Positions 29,036 to 37,662 of a stretch of 64,000 nt of DNA are shown piece by piece (the first letter of the stretch is position 1; every line of letters starts with the position of its first letter). The position numbers and the translations under genes were made by a program. The notes beneath the pieces are model-generated. The model had not been told where the DNA came from and did not search any database. It was given only the letters and a program-made list of their open reading frames with translations. Source of the DNA: Acidobacteriaceae bacterium (GTDB taxonomy: Bacteria > Acidobacteriota > Terriglobia > Terriglobales > Acidobacteriaceae); assembly GCA_027449965.1 (NCBI GenBank), contig DAIDKP010000013.1, positions 124,001 to 188,000 on the forward strand, read 5' to 3'.

Positions 29036-32000
29036 ATGCTCGCACGCAACCTTGTTCGTCTAGCCTGCCTGATTCCTACTCTTTCAGCTTCCTGTGTCCT
29101 GCTCAGTCAGACGATAGTCTCGCCTGAAAACTCGACAACGCCGGAAATCGCAGCCCAAATCACAACAAATATCGATGACGCTCAGCGCACGAAGCTTGTC
29201 GGCAACGTTCATCCGGCAGCGACTGAGGCCAATGATCGCGGTGCTGTTAATCCCAGCCTGCCTATGACGGATCTCATCCTTGTGCTGCGCCGCTCACCTC
29301 AGCAACAGGCTGCCTTCGATGCTTTTGTCGCCAGTCAGTATGACTCGACATCGCCGGAGTATCATCTGTGGCTGACGCCGGATGAGGTTGGTCAGCGCTT
29401 CGGTCCGGCTCAGGCCGATATTGCCGCGGTCTCCAGCTGGCTTTCCAGCCATGGACTCCATGTTGACAGCATCGCCAGGGATCGAATGACCCTCCGCTTC
29501 AGCGGCTCTGCGGCCCAGATCAATGCGACATTTCACACCAGCATTCACCGGCTCTTGGTCAACGGTGTCTCTCACATCGCCAATATGACCGATCCCAGCA
29601 TCCCAACAGCGATTACGCCCGTGGTTGTCGGTGTCAAATCTCTGCATGACTTTTTCGCGCGCCCGCAGCATCATCTCGGAGGCAAGGCGATCTTCAATCC
29701 GCACACCGGGCACTGGATGCACCAGACGCCGACGCTGGTCTCTGCGGCTCAGCCGGATGTTCAGGCATCGCCGCAGTTTGGCATCACCGTCGGTTCCGGA
29801 TCCAGCAGCTACCAGATCGAAGACGTCGCTCCCTACGATTTCGCAACCATCTACAACGTGCTCCCGCTGTGGAACAACCATGTCGACGGCACCGGACAGA
29901 CCATCGCCATCGCCGGCACCAGCGATATCAATCCGACGGACGTAGCCACCTTTCGCAGCGTCTTTGGCCTGCCTGCCGGGACTCCGCCCAAAACCATCGT
30001 CGCCAATGGCGTCGATCCTGGAGCCTGCACCGGCACCACGGGAAACTGCACGATCGACGACCAGATTGAGAATTCGCTTGACGTCGAGTGGTCCGGAGCC
30101 GTCGCCAAAGGCGCGAACATCATTCTTGTCGTAGCCGGTCAGCAGTCACAAACGACGGACACGCTCTTTACATCGATTCAGTACATCGTCGATAACGTCA
30201 CGGCTCCGGTCATGAATGTCAGCTACGGGGCCTGTGAGTTGGATCTGGGCACCGCCGGCAACGCCGCGTTAAACTCCGAGTGGCAGACTGCGGCCACCGA
30301 AGGCATTTCGGTCTTTGTCGCTTCTGGTGACTCCGGCTCCGCCAGTTGCGATCAGGGTCTGGCCACCAGCGTTCCTTATGGAGCGCTCCTCGGCACCACG
30401 GTCAGCGGTTTTGCTTCAACCCCATACAACACCGCTGTTGGCGGAACCGACCTCAACTGGGGCACGACCGCTTCACCGTACTGGGGTGCGAGCAACAGCT
30501 CCACCACCGGCGCCAGCGCGCTGAACTACATGCCGGAGGTTCCCTGGAATGACACCTGCACCAATCCAGTGATTCTCAGTGTGCTTCAAAGCTACGCGAC
30601 GCAGCTGCAAAAAGCGGGGAACACCGTTACCAGTCCCACGAACGCAGAGTCTGCCTGCAACTTTGTGAATCAGTGGTACAACACCATCTATAAGCTCACG
30701 GGAAATCAGGTGAATCTTTCCTTTCTGGTGGATACGGTTGGCGGCAGCGGCGGAGCCAGCGGTTGCACCACCAGTGATGGGCAGACGGAAACCACCTGCT
30801 CCGGGGGGTATGCCAAACCCTCGTGGCAGGCCGGTGTGACGGGCATTCCCTCGGACGGAAAACGCGATCTGCCTGACGTTTCATTCTTCGCTTCCAATGG
30901 TTTTCTCGGCAGCGCTTATCTCATCTGTGTCTCTGCGAATGGAAGCTGCGTGAGCTCTACGACGCAAAGCACGGAGCCGACCGGAGAAGAAGTCGGCGGC
31001 ACGTCTGTCGCCTCGCCTGCGATGGCTGGCGTCATGGCGCTGATCAATCAGAAGACAGGCTCTCCGCAGGGACTGGCCAACGCTGAACTCTATCGACTCG
31101 GCGCAAAGCAAACCTACTCCGCCTGTCGCAGCGAAGGGTTGACGACCAGTACCAGTTGCTACTTCAACGACATTGACACCGGCACCAACGCAATGCCCTG
31201 CGACGCTGGCTCGCCCGACTGCACGGTTTCCACCAGTGGCGACACCTATGGCGTACTCAGTGGTTACAGCGCAGCCACCGGCTTTGATAACGCCACGGGC
31301 CTTGGTTCGCTCAATGTCGCCAACGTCGTCAATGCGTGGGTCTCGCCGCTTGGCACCGGCTCAGCCACGCTCAAGCTCACCCCATCGGCCACGACCATCC
31401 AGCTTGGCCAGTCGCTCACCATCCAGGTTGCCGTCACGGCCACCAGCACCGCACCCACCGGAACCGTCTCGCTCACCGGCCCCGGCATCACCGCGCAGGC
31501 CGAGCCGCTCGCCAGCGGCAGCTACACCTTCAGCGTTACCTCCGGATCATTGCCCGCAGGCGCGAATACACTCACTGTCAGCTACTCCGGCGATGCGAAC
31601 TACGCGCTCGCCACGCAGACCGTCGTCATCAACGTGACGAAGCTCTCACCGACGCTGAAGCTTACGCCCAGTTCCACCACCATCACCGGCAACCAGCAGT
31701 TCACGATCAACGGCTCGGTCACAGACTCCAGCTCCGGCTCCATCGCCGCGCCCACTGGGACCATCACCTTCTCCGGCGGCGGACTCACCTTCCAAAGCTG
31801 CACGCTCACCTCCGGCTCCTGCACGCCCACCTACACCGGCGCGCTCACCAACGGCACGGACACGATCACGGCGAACTACTCCGGCGACAGCAACTACAAC
31901 ACTGCCACAGCCTCCGTGCAGGTCACAGCCAACGTCCTCGCACCGACCGTCGCTGTTAAATTGCTCACCACCTCGCTGACCACCACCACGGCAGCGCAGG

Positions 32001-33100
32001 TTCAGGTGACTGTTACGGGATCCGGAGCCACACCCACAGGCAGTGTCACGCTGACGGAGAACACCCTGACCGGCCAAGCCGCCATGTCCAACACTCTTGC
32101 ATCCGGCGCATACACGTTCACACTTCCAGCCGGATTTCTCGCGGGAGGTTCCGGCACTCTGAACGCCAGCTATACAGGCGACTCGAATTATGGTTCCGGC
32201 AGCAGCTCCGTTAACATTCAGGTCAGCTTCGCCACCACGAGTTTGACGGTGACGCCCGCACAAACCAGTGTCGCGGCCAACGCAACGGTCAATGTCAACG
32301 TCACTGCAACTGCCGTCGCGGGAATCACTCCGACCGGCAACATATACCTCACAGCAGGGGCATTCACCAGTCAGCGCGGCGTTCTGACCAACGGATCAGC
32401 TTCATTCCTCATCCCGGCAAACACCTTCACAGCCGGAACGCAGAGCATCTCTGCCCAGTACGCCGGAGATATGCACTACAGCCCGACAGCGGCAACGGCC
32501 ACGATCTCCATCACACCTTCGACGGCTACTTACAGCCTCAGCGCCTCCACGCTCGGCTCCATCAACAGTGGCTCCTCCGGCGCATCCACCATCACCGTTT
32601 CCAGCTCCAGCGGCTACACCGGCTCCATCGCATTGAGCTGCGCGCTGACCAACTCACCCAGCGGCGCCACCACGCTGCCCACCTGTTCGGCTTCGACTAC
32701 GCCCATTTCGCTCAGCAGCAGCACCCCCAGCGGCACCGGAACGATCACCATCAGCACCACCACGACCACCACAGCCAGCCTGCGACCACCCTCAGCGCCC
32801 TTCGGTTCCGCATCGCGCGTACTCCTCGGCGGCCTCGCGCTCGGCGTACTCGCATTCTTCACCATCCCGGCCCGTCGTCGTGCCTGGCGCTCGCTGCTCG
32901 GCTGTCTGTTTCTGTTGGCCACGCTGGTCGGCGGCGTCGCCTCCTGCGGCGGCGGTGGCAGCAGCAGTGGCTCCGGCGGTGGAGGCGGAACTGGCGGCGG
33001 TGGAGTCACCTCCGGCTCCTACACCTTCACCGTCACCGGCACAGGCACGCCCGCCATCACACCAGCTCCCAGCACGACTGTTACGGTAACCATCAACTGA
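29036..33100 (+). CDS. S53 (sedolisin/kumamolisin) peptidase with four Ig-like repeats
   Basis: A 1354-residue exported peptidase. After a signal peptide come the activation propeptide (about 50-205), then the S53 catalytic domain (about 235-770). Catalytic residues are Glu345 and Asp349 (DQIENSLDVEWSG), oxyanion Asp432 (VFVASGDSGS) and Ser657 (GGTSVASPA). Calcium-site residues follow around 710-752. Four Ig-like repeats of about 95 residues (775-1160) each end in a Y-S/T/A-GD-x-x-Y motif. Two hydrophobic segments (1262-1278 and 1287-1303) with an Arg-rich link, then a Gly/Ser-rich stretch, close the protein. Family members are acid-active, which fits acidic soil. Only a poor ribosome-binding site (AAAGG) is seen. 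Confidence 0.93.
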   Translation: MLARNLVRLACLIPTLSASCVLLSQTIVSPENSTTPEIAAQITTNIDDAQRTKLVGNVHPAATEANDRGAVNPSLPMTDLILVLRRSPQQQAAFDAFVASQYDSTSPEYHLWLTPDEVGQRFGPAQADIAAVSSWLSSHGLHVDSIARDRMTLRFSGSAAQINATFHTSIHRLLVNGVSHIANMTDPSIPTAITPVVVGVKSLHDFFARPQHHLGGKAIFNPHTGHWMHQTPTLVSAAQPDVQASPQFGITVGSGSSSYQIEDVAPYDFATIYNVLPLWNNHVDGTGQTIAIAGTSDINPTDVATFRSVFGLPAGTPPKTIVANGVDPGACTGTTGNCTIDDQIENSLDVEWSGAVAKGANIILVVAGQQSQTTDTLFTSIQYIVDNVTAPVMNVSYGACELDLGTAGNAALNSEWQTAATEGISVFVASGDSGSASCDQGLATSVPYGALLGTTVSGFASTPYNTAVGGTDLNWGTTASPYWGASNSSTTGASALNYMPEVPWNDTCTNPVILSVLQSYATQLQKAGNTVTSPTNAESACNFVNQWYNTIYKLTGNQVNLSFLVDTVGGSGGASGCTTSDGQTETTCSGGYAKPSWQAGVTGIPSDGKRDLPDVSFFASNGFLGSAYLICVSANGSCVSSTTQSTEPTGEEVGGTSVASPAMAGVMALINQKTGSPQGLANAELYRLGAKQTYSACRSEGLTTSTSCYFNDIDTGTNAMPCDAGSPDCTVSTSGDTYGVLSGYSAATGFDNATGLGSLNVANVVNAWVSPLGTGSATLKLTPSATTIQLGQSLTIQVAVTATSTAPTGTVSLTGPGITAQAEPLASGSYTFSVTSGSLPAGANTLTVSYSGDANYALATQTVVINVTKLSPTLKLTPSSTTITGNQQFTINGSVTDSSSGSIAAPTGTITFSGGGLTFQSCTLTSGSCTPTYTGALTNGTDTITANYSGDSNYNTATASVQVTANVLAPTVAVKLLTTSLTTTTAAQVQVTVTGSGATPTGSVTLTENTLTGQAAMSNTLASGAYTFTLPAGFLAGGSGTLNASYTGDSNYGSGSSSVNIQVSFATTSLTVTPAQTSVAANATVNVNVTATAVAGITPTGNIYLTAGAFTSQRGVLTNGSASFLIPANTFTAGTQSISAQYAGDMHYSPTAATATISITPSTATYSLSASTLGSINSGSSGASTITVSSSSGYTGSIALSCALTNSPSGATTLPTCSASTTPISLSSSTPSGTGTITISTTTTTTASLRPPSAPFGSASRVLLGGLALGVLAFFTIPARRRAWRSLLGCLFLLATLVGGVASCGGGGSSSGSGGGGGTGGGGVTSGSYTFTVTGTGTPAITPAPSTTVTVTIN

Positions 33101-33115
33101 CGACGCACAAAAACA

Positions 33116-33147
33116 GCAGCGGGAGACGCGTCAGCGTCTCCCGTTGC
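33116..33147. terminator. Shared terminator between convergent genes
   Basis: A 14-bp stem with one G-U pair has arms 33116-33129 and 33134-33147 and loop GTCA. An A-run (33109-33113) precedes it on the forward strand, giving a T tail on the reverse strand. It serves the reverse gene at 33167 best and probably also stops the S53 transcript. Confidence 0.75.
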
Positions 33148-33166
33148 TGCCCAACTGACCTCTGTT

Positions 33167-33748
33167 TTATGCCTTCTGCCCGGCCAACTCCGGCGCAGCC
33201 TCTGCCGGTCCTCCTTCGCCCGCCTTTGTCGGCTCCATGCGCAGCGCGTTATTGAAGCGGTTGAAGTAGTTGAACAGCCCAATCGAACACAGCAGCTCCA
33301 CAATTTCGCCCTCGGAAAAATGCTGCTGCAGTTCCGCAAACTCCTCGTCGCTCAGCGCATTGGCATTGCGAGTCACCGTTTCGGCCAGTCGCAGTGCGGC
33401 CTTTTCGCGCTCCGTGAAATCCTCGCGCTCCGGCCACTGGGCCAGATGCGTCAACTGCTCGTCGGACCAGCCCAGGTTGCGCGCCAGCACTGTGTGCGAG
33501 GCCAGGCAGTAGGGTGTCTCGTTGATCTGCGAGGTACGCACAATGATGAGTTCCTTCAGCGCCGTGGAAACGGTCCCCGTATTGAGCACTGCGGCAAAGT
33601 GCGCCATCATCGTGCGAAAGATCTCTGGTCGGTGCGCCATCGTTCGAAACATGTTGGGAACATTGCCGCGCTGAGCGAAGATCTGGTCATACAGCGCAAC
33701 CATCTCAGGCGACACTTCGCCGCGGTCCACTCGTCGAATTCGTGACAT
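33167..33748 (-). CDS. AhpD/carboxymuconolactone decarboxylase-family protein
   Basis: A 193-residue helical protein of the CMD/AhpD superfamily, which includes alkylhydroperoxidases and decarboxylases. The core helix reads ELIIVRTSQINETPYCLASHTVLARNLG. AhpD-type enzymes have CxxC before the His; here only the second cysteine remains (TPYC instead of CPYC), with the His four residues later. A classic disulphide peroxidase cycle is therefore unlikely. Start 33748 has GAGGAGG 6 nt upstream. It is divergent from an FAD oxidoreductase gene across 82 nt. Confidence 0.85.
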   Translation of the reverse strand: MSRIRRVDRGEVSPEMVALYDQIFAQRGNVPNMFRTMAHRPEIFRTMMAHFAAVLNTGTVSTALKELIIVRTSQINETPYCLASHTVLARNLGWSDEQLTHLAQWPEREDFTEREKAALRLAETVTRNANALSDEEFAELQQHFSEGEIVELLCSIGLFNYFNRFNNALRMEPTKAGEGGPAEAAPELAGQKA

Positions 33749-33817
33749 CCATACCTCCTCGAATCGTTTCACACAATCTTATGGTTGCCTCTCGCGCTCC
33801 GGCAAATTCCCGCATCG

Positions 33818-33823
33818 TATACT
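33818..33823 (+). promoter_or_regulatory. -10-like element 7 nt before a start codon
   Basis: TATACT, five of six matches to the sigma-70 -10 consensus, ends 7 nt before ATG 33831. No Shine-Dalgarno lies between. This is the clearest of five similar cases in the window and suggests a leaderless mRNA. No -35 hexamer is evident. Confidence 0.45.
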
Positions 33824-33830
33824 CAAGTCG

Positions 33831-35150
33831 ATGCCCATGCCTTCTGCCACCACTCCCGGGTCCTCTGGCCTCTACGACGTGCTTGTCGTCGGTGCCGGGC
33901 TTGCCGGGCTGGCCTGTGCTCGCCATCTTGTATCAGGCGGACTTCACGTTCGGCTTGTTGAGGCGTCGGATGCGCCCGGCGGGCGTATTCGGACGGATCA
34001 AATCGATGGCTTTCGCCTGGACCGCGGCTTTCAGGTGCTGCTCACCGGATATCCCGAAGCTCAGGCGGCCTTCGACTACAACGCGCTTGATCTTTGCTCT
34101 TTCCGCCCCGGTGCGCTGGTCTTTCAGGGCGGGCGGTTTCATCGTTTTGCCGACCCGTTTCGTGAACCAGCCCGCGCCATTCCATTCCTGTTGGATTCAG
34201 TCGTTCCTCTCAGCGATAAAATCGCGGTTGCCCGCCTCCGCAGCGAAGCTTTGCGATTCGACCCCGGCACTCCGGACGGACAAATCGACCAATCCACACG
34301 CGACTATCTGCGCAACTTTGGCTTCTCTCCGGCTATTCTTGACCGTTTCTTTGCGCCGTTCTTTGGCGGCGTTTTTCTGGAGCGCAATCTCAGCACATCT
34401 GCGCGCTGGTTTCGCTGGCTCTTTCGTCTCTTCGCCACTGGCAGCACCGCGGTTCCGCGGCTGGGTATGGAGGCGCTGCCACAGCAATTGGCTGCAACTC
34501 TGCCCGCTGATGCGCTCACCTGCAACCGTTCCATTCAGCGTCTGGAGCAGCGCAGCGATCACTGGATGGCATATTGCGTCGATGGGGAGGCGATCGCTGC
34601 CCGTCGCGTGGTGCTTGCCACGCCCGAGCCGCAAACGCGCGCGCTGCTTGCCCCGCTGCGCCCAGCCAGCGCAGCGCCGCCGCGCATCTGGAATCGCACC
34701 ACCACGCTCTACTACGCAGCCACGCATTCGCCATTCGAGGAGCCGGTCATTGCGTTGAACGGTGACGGTCCCACGGCTGGACCGGTCAATCATCTGGCTG
34801 TCATGTCCGGGGTTTCGTCAGCGTATGCGCCGCCGGGTGCTCACCTCATCTGCGCCAATATCATCGGTGTCGCGCCAGACTCTGACGAAGCCATGCAACG
34901 GCTGGAGCAAGAGACCCGCGCGCATCTCCGGCGGTGGTTTGGCGATGCGGTTCAGCGCTGGGCTGTCCTGGCTGGTTATCCCATCGCCCACGCGCTGCCG
35001 ATGACGCCGATTCTGCCAACCATCAACGCAGCGCCGACGGACACAGGCGTCGTGCTTTGCGGCGATCACATCATCAGCCCGTCGATCCAGGGTGCCTTGC
35101 TCAGCGGACGCCTTGCCGCCGGGCGCCTGCTTGCTTCTTCGACTCGCTGA
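33831..35150 (+). CDS. FAD-dependent amine-oxidase-family oxidoreductase
   Basis: A 439-residue flavoprotein. The dinucleotide-binding motif is at about 15-45 (YDVLVVGAGLAGLACARHLV, then VRLVEASDAPGGRIRTD) and the C-terminal FAD motif is TGVVLCGDHIISPSIQGALLSGRLAA. It belongs to the amine oxidase/phytoene desaturase/protoporphyrinogen oxidase superfamily; the substrate cannot be chosen from sequence. It is not next to carotenoid genes, and the hem genes are 17 kb away. It lacks a signal peptide. ATG 33831 and the in-frame ATG 33837 are both possible. Confidence 0.85.
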   Translation: MPMPSATTPGSSGLYDVLVVGAGLAGLACARHLVSGGLHVRLVEASDAPGGRIRTDQIDGFRLDRGFQVLLTGYPEAQAAFDYNALDLCSFRPGALVFQGGRFHRFADPFREPARAIPFLLDSVVPLSDKIAVARLRSEALRFDPGTPDGQIDQSTRDYLRNFGFSPAILDRFFAPFFGGVFLERNLSTSARWFRWLFRLFATGSTAVPRLGMEALPQQLAATLPADALTCNRSIQRLEQRSDHWMAYCVDGEAIAARRVVLATPEPQTRALLAPLRPASAAPPRIWNRTTTLYYAATHSPFEEPVIALNGDGPTAGPVNHLAVMSGVSSAYAPPGAHLICANIIGVAPDSDEAMQRLEQETRAHLRRWFGDAVQRWAVLAGYPIAHALPMTPILPTINAAPTDTGVVLCGDHIISPSIQGALLSGRLAAGRLLASSTR

Positions 35151-35293
35151 TTGCCCCATCCATCCTCGCGTCTCGTCCGTTCTCCTTCCGCGGGGTTGGT
35201 TTGGTTGGAACCAGCCAATGCCGACGGGTATCATAATGGTGGATCATTTCTTTTCCCATTTGTCGTCTTCCAAGGTGGATTCTTCTGACCGCG

Positions 35294-35908
35294 ATGTTCC
35301 TGCCATCTTCCATTCCGCTCACCATCTTTGCAGACAGCATCGGTATTCCCGACACTATGCTGCTCATGCTGCTTGCCCTCATGGTCTTTGGTCCGCGGCG
35401 TCTGCCGGAGATTGGTCGCCAGATCGGCAAGCTCATGTACGAGTTTCGCAAGATTTCCAACGACTTCAAGTTCCAGATGGAAGAAGAACTCCGCATCAGC
35501 GAAGAGATCGAGCGCCAGCGCCAACTCTCTGCCGCCACAGCCGTTGCGGAAATTCCGCATCTTCCGCCGCCCGAGCCTGTCTTTGCTCATGCGGCTGATT
35601 CCAGCGCAGCAGATAGTGTCTCCGGCAGTCAGGCGCCGCAGGAGTTGACCATTGCGGCTCCGGAGTCGCCTCAGCCAGAGCCAGCATCAACACCCGAATC
35701 AGGCTTTCCAAGCATCCAGCCTCCCACACAGGGCGGAGTCGTTCCACGCGCCTTTCGCGGCCTTATCCCCGCCACTCCAGTCACCCCAGCACAGGATGCA
35801 TCCGTTCCCGAGCCGTCGATGGCCGCGACCCCGGAGGCGGACGCGAGTCAGACCCAGAACCTGCCCGGAAACCTGAATACAGACCTGCCTCAGGAGCAAC
35901 ATGGATAG
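35294..35908 (+). CDS. tatA: Twin-arginine translocase subunit TatA/TatB with a long Pro/Ala tail
   Basis: A 204-residue protein. The family signature is the single membrane helix followed by FGPRRLPEIGRQIGKLMYEFRK (about 31-53). Normal TatA/TatB proteins are 60-170 residues; here about 135 residues after the amphipathic helix are Pro, Ala, Ser and Glu-rich and probably disordered in the cytoplasm. TatA and TatB cannot be separated with certainty; this is the only such gene in the window. The last 8 nt overlap tatC. The first 20 residues before the membrane helix are longer than usual, and ATG 35360 could be an alternative start. Confidence 0.88.
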   Translation: MFLPSSIPLTIFADSIGIPDTMLLMLLALMVFGPRRLPEIGRQIGKLMYEFRKISNDFKFQMEEELRISEEIERQRQLSAATAVAEIPHLPPPEPVFAHAADSSAADSVSGSQAPQELTIAAPESPQPEPASTPESGFPSIQPPTQGGVVPRAFRGLIPATPVTPAQDASVPEPSMAATPEADASQTQNLPGNLNTDLPQEQHG

Positions 35909-36707
35909 CAACACCGGCCCCGACATCATTGATCGCGCCAAAGCTGCTGTCTCCGAGCGTGCCGAACTGCCCGGAATGAGCCTCTTCGAGCATCTCGACG
36001 AACTGCGTCTTCGTCTCATTCACTCCGCCGTCGCGCTCGTTCTGGGCTATCTGGTTTCCGTCGTCTTCGCTCCTCAGCTTTACAGCCTTATGCAGGCGCC
36101 GCTTACCCGCATTGGCATTCAGTTGAACTTCACTCACCCGGCGGATCTGGTCAACCTTCGTTATATTCAGATACCCCTCGTCGGGGCTGTCATTCTTGCT
36201 TCGCCCTACATTCTTTTCCAGGTCTGGCTGTTCATTGCTCCAGGTCTTTATCAGCGCGAAAAGCGTTTTGTCGTTCCCTTCATGGCATCTGCCGTCGGAC
36301 TCTTTCTTACGGGCGCGGGGCTTGGATATTTCTTTGTCTTTCCCGGGATGCTCAAGTTCCTCATCATCGACCTCAGCCACAATCTCGGCGTCCATCCCAT
36401 CATCAGTGTTGAGGAGTACACGAGCTTCTTTTTCTCGCTGATTCTCGGTATGGGTGCGACGTTTGAACTACCGGTCGTCATCTTCTTTCTTGCCATGTTT
36501 GGCATCGTCAGCCCGCGTTTTCTCTGGAAGAATATTCGCTACGCGATTCTGATCATCTTCATCATTGTGGAGATCATTACGCCATCGCCGGATATCCCCA
36601 CGCAATTCGCCTTCGCCATTCCGATGCTCCTGCTCTATCTCATCAGCATTGCCGTCGCCTGGTGGGTCCACCCGGCTCGCGGCAAGCAAAAGGAAAAGTC
36701 CGCATGA
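35901..36707 (+). CDS. tatC: Sec-independent protein translocase TatC
   Basis: A 268-residue inner-membrane protein with six helices, the receptor core that binds twin-arginine signal peptides. The conserved N-terminal SLFEHLDELRLRLIHS segment and the periplasmic/transmembrane pattern FFFSLILGMGATFELPVVIFFLA with the membrane glutamate are present. The start lies 8 nt inside tatA and the stop overlaps the next start (ATGA), giving a coupled three-gene operon. Confidence 0.95.
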   Translation: MDSNTGPDIIDRAKAAVSERAELPGMSLFEHLDELRLRLIHSAVALVLGYLVSVVFAPQLYSLMQAPLTRIGIQLNFTHPADLVNLRYIQIPLVGAVILASPYILFQVWLFIAPGLYQREKRFVVPFMASAVGLFLTGAGLGYFFVFPGMLKFLIIDLSHNLGVHPIISVEEYTSFFFSLILGMGATFELPVVIFFLAMFGIVSPRFLWKNIRYAILIIFIIVEIITPSPDIPTQFAFAIPMLLLYLISIAVAWWVHPARGKQKEKSA

Positions 36708-37618
36708 GCCGCCTACGCACGCTAGCCTTGCTTTGCCTGATCCCTGTGCTCGCCTCTGCTGTGTCGGCTCAGGAGCATTTCCCCGGCGACCGAGCTTACG
36801 AGTACGCGCGTCAGTTCGTGGCCATCGGTCCGCGCTGGTGCCTCAGCCCCGGCCACGCAAAAGCAGAAGCATTTCTGCGCGCCCAGTTCCGTCACGATGA
36901 TCTGCAGGAAGACGCCTTCACTGCGAATACGGTCATCGGCCCGGTGCCCATGCGCAACTTCATCGTGCGTTTTCCCGGACGTAAAAACGGCATCATCGTT
37001 CTCGCCACCCACTACGAAACCAACTATCCGCTGCGCAATATTCCCTTTGTCGGGGCCAATGATGGCGGCTCCACCACTGGCCTGCTCATCGAGATGGCCA
37101 ACGAACTCCGCGCCAGGATGACCGGCGGCAAACTCGACGGATACAGCGTGTGGCTCGTATTCCTCGACGGCGAAGAGGCTTTCCAAAGCTGGCAGGGCGA
37201 CGATCACACCTACGGCAGTCGGCACCTCGCCGCCAAATGGGCACAGGATGGAACACTCCCGCGCATCAAGGCATTTCTGTTAACGGACATGCTCGGCGAC
37301 AAGGACCTTGACGTCATGCAGGACACCAGCTCCACGCAATGGCTCTCCGCGCTCGTTGGCCAGGCCGCGCGCATCACCGGCTACGCGCGCTACTTTTATA
37401 AAACCCAGGGCACAGAGGGAGACGATCACGATCCGTTTCTGGAGCGCGGTGTGCCTGCTGTGGATATCATCGACAGCGACTATGGCCCGCACACCATGAG
37501 CACTCCTGACGGATGGCACCACACGGCGCAGGACACGATGGACAAGATCAGCGCGCGCAGCCTCACCATCACTGGCGACGTGCTGCAGGAGTCGATCCAC
37601 CTGATCAATCAGCGCTGA
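36704..37618 (+). CDS. Exported M28-family glutaminyl cyclase-like protein
   Basis: A 304-residue protein with a Sec signal peptide (about 1-22). It matches the M28 fold branch that contains glutaminyl-peptide cyclotransferases: ATHYETN (His103), VGANDGGSTTGLL (Asp120), FLDGEEAF (Glu157/158), LLTDMLGD and a late zinc histidine in GWHHTAQDTMDK. Compared with two-zinc aminopeptidases, the pattern fits the single-zinc cyclase group better. It would form N-terminal pyroglutamate on exported proteins. Its ATG overlaps the tatC stop, so it is coupled to the Tat operon though its own signal lacks twin arginines. Confidence 0.85.
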   Translation: MSRLRTLALLCLIPVLASAVSAQEHFPGDRAYEYARQFVAIGPRWCLSPGHAKAEAFLRAQFRHDDLQEDAFTANTVIGPVPMRNFIVRFPGRKNGIIVLATHYETNYPLRNIPFVGANDGGSTTGLLIEMANELRARMTGGKLDGYSVWLVFLDGEEAFQSWQGDDHTYGSRHLAAKWAQDGTLPRIKAFLLTDMLGDKDLDVMQDTSSTQWLSALVGQAARITGYARYFYKTQGTEGDDHDPFLERGVPAVDIIDSDYGPHTMSTPDGWHHTAQDTMDKISARSLTITGDVLQESIHLINQR

Positions 37619-37662
37619 CCCGTATCACGCTGCACCGTCATGCTGCGATACCATCGTTGTCA

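Noticed and set aside
31371-32520. Possible nucleotide repeat array in the S53 gene
   Set aside because: The periodicity comes from protein-level Ig-like repeats within one reading frame, with diverged DNA, so it is not a separate repeat element or CRISPR array.
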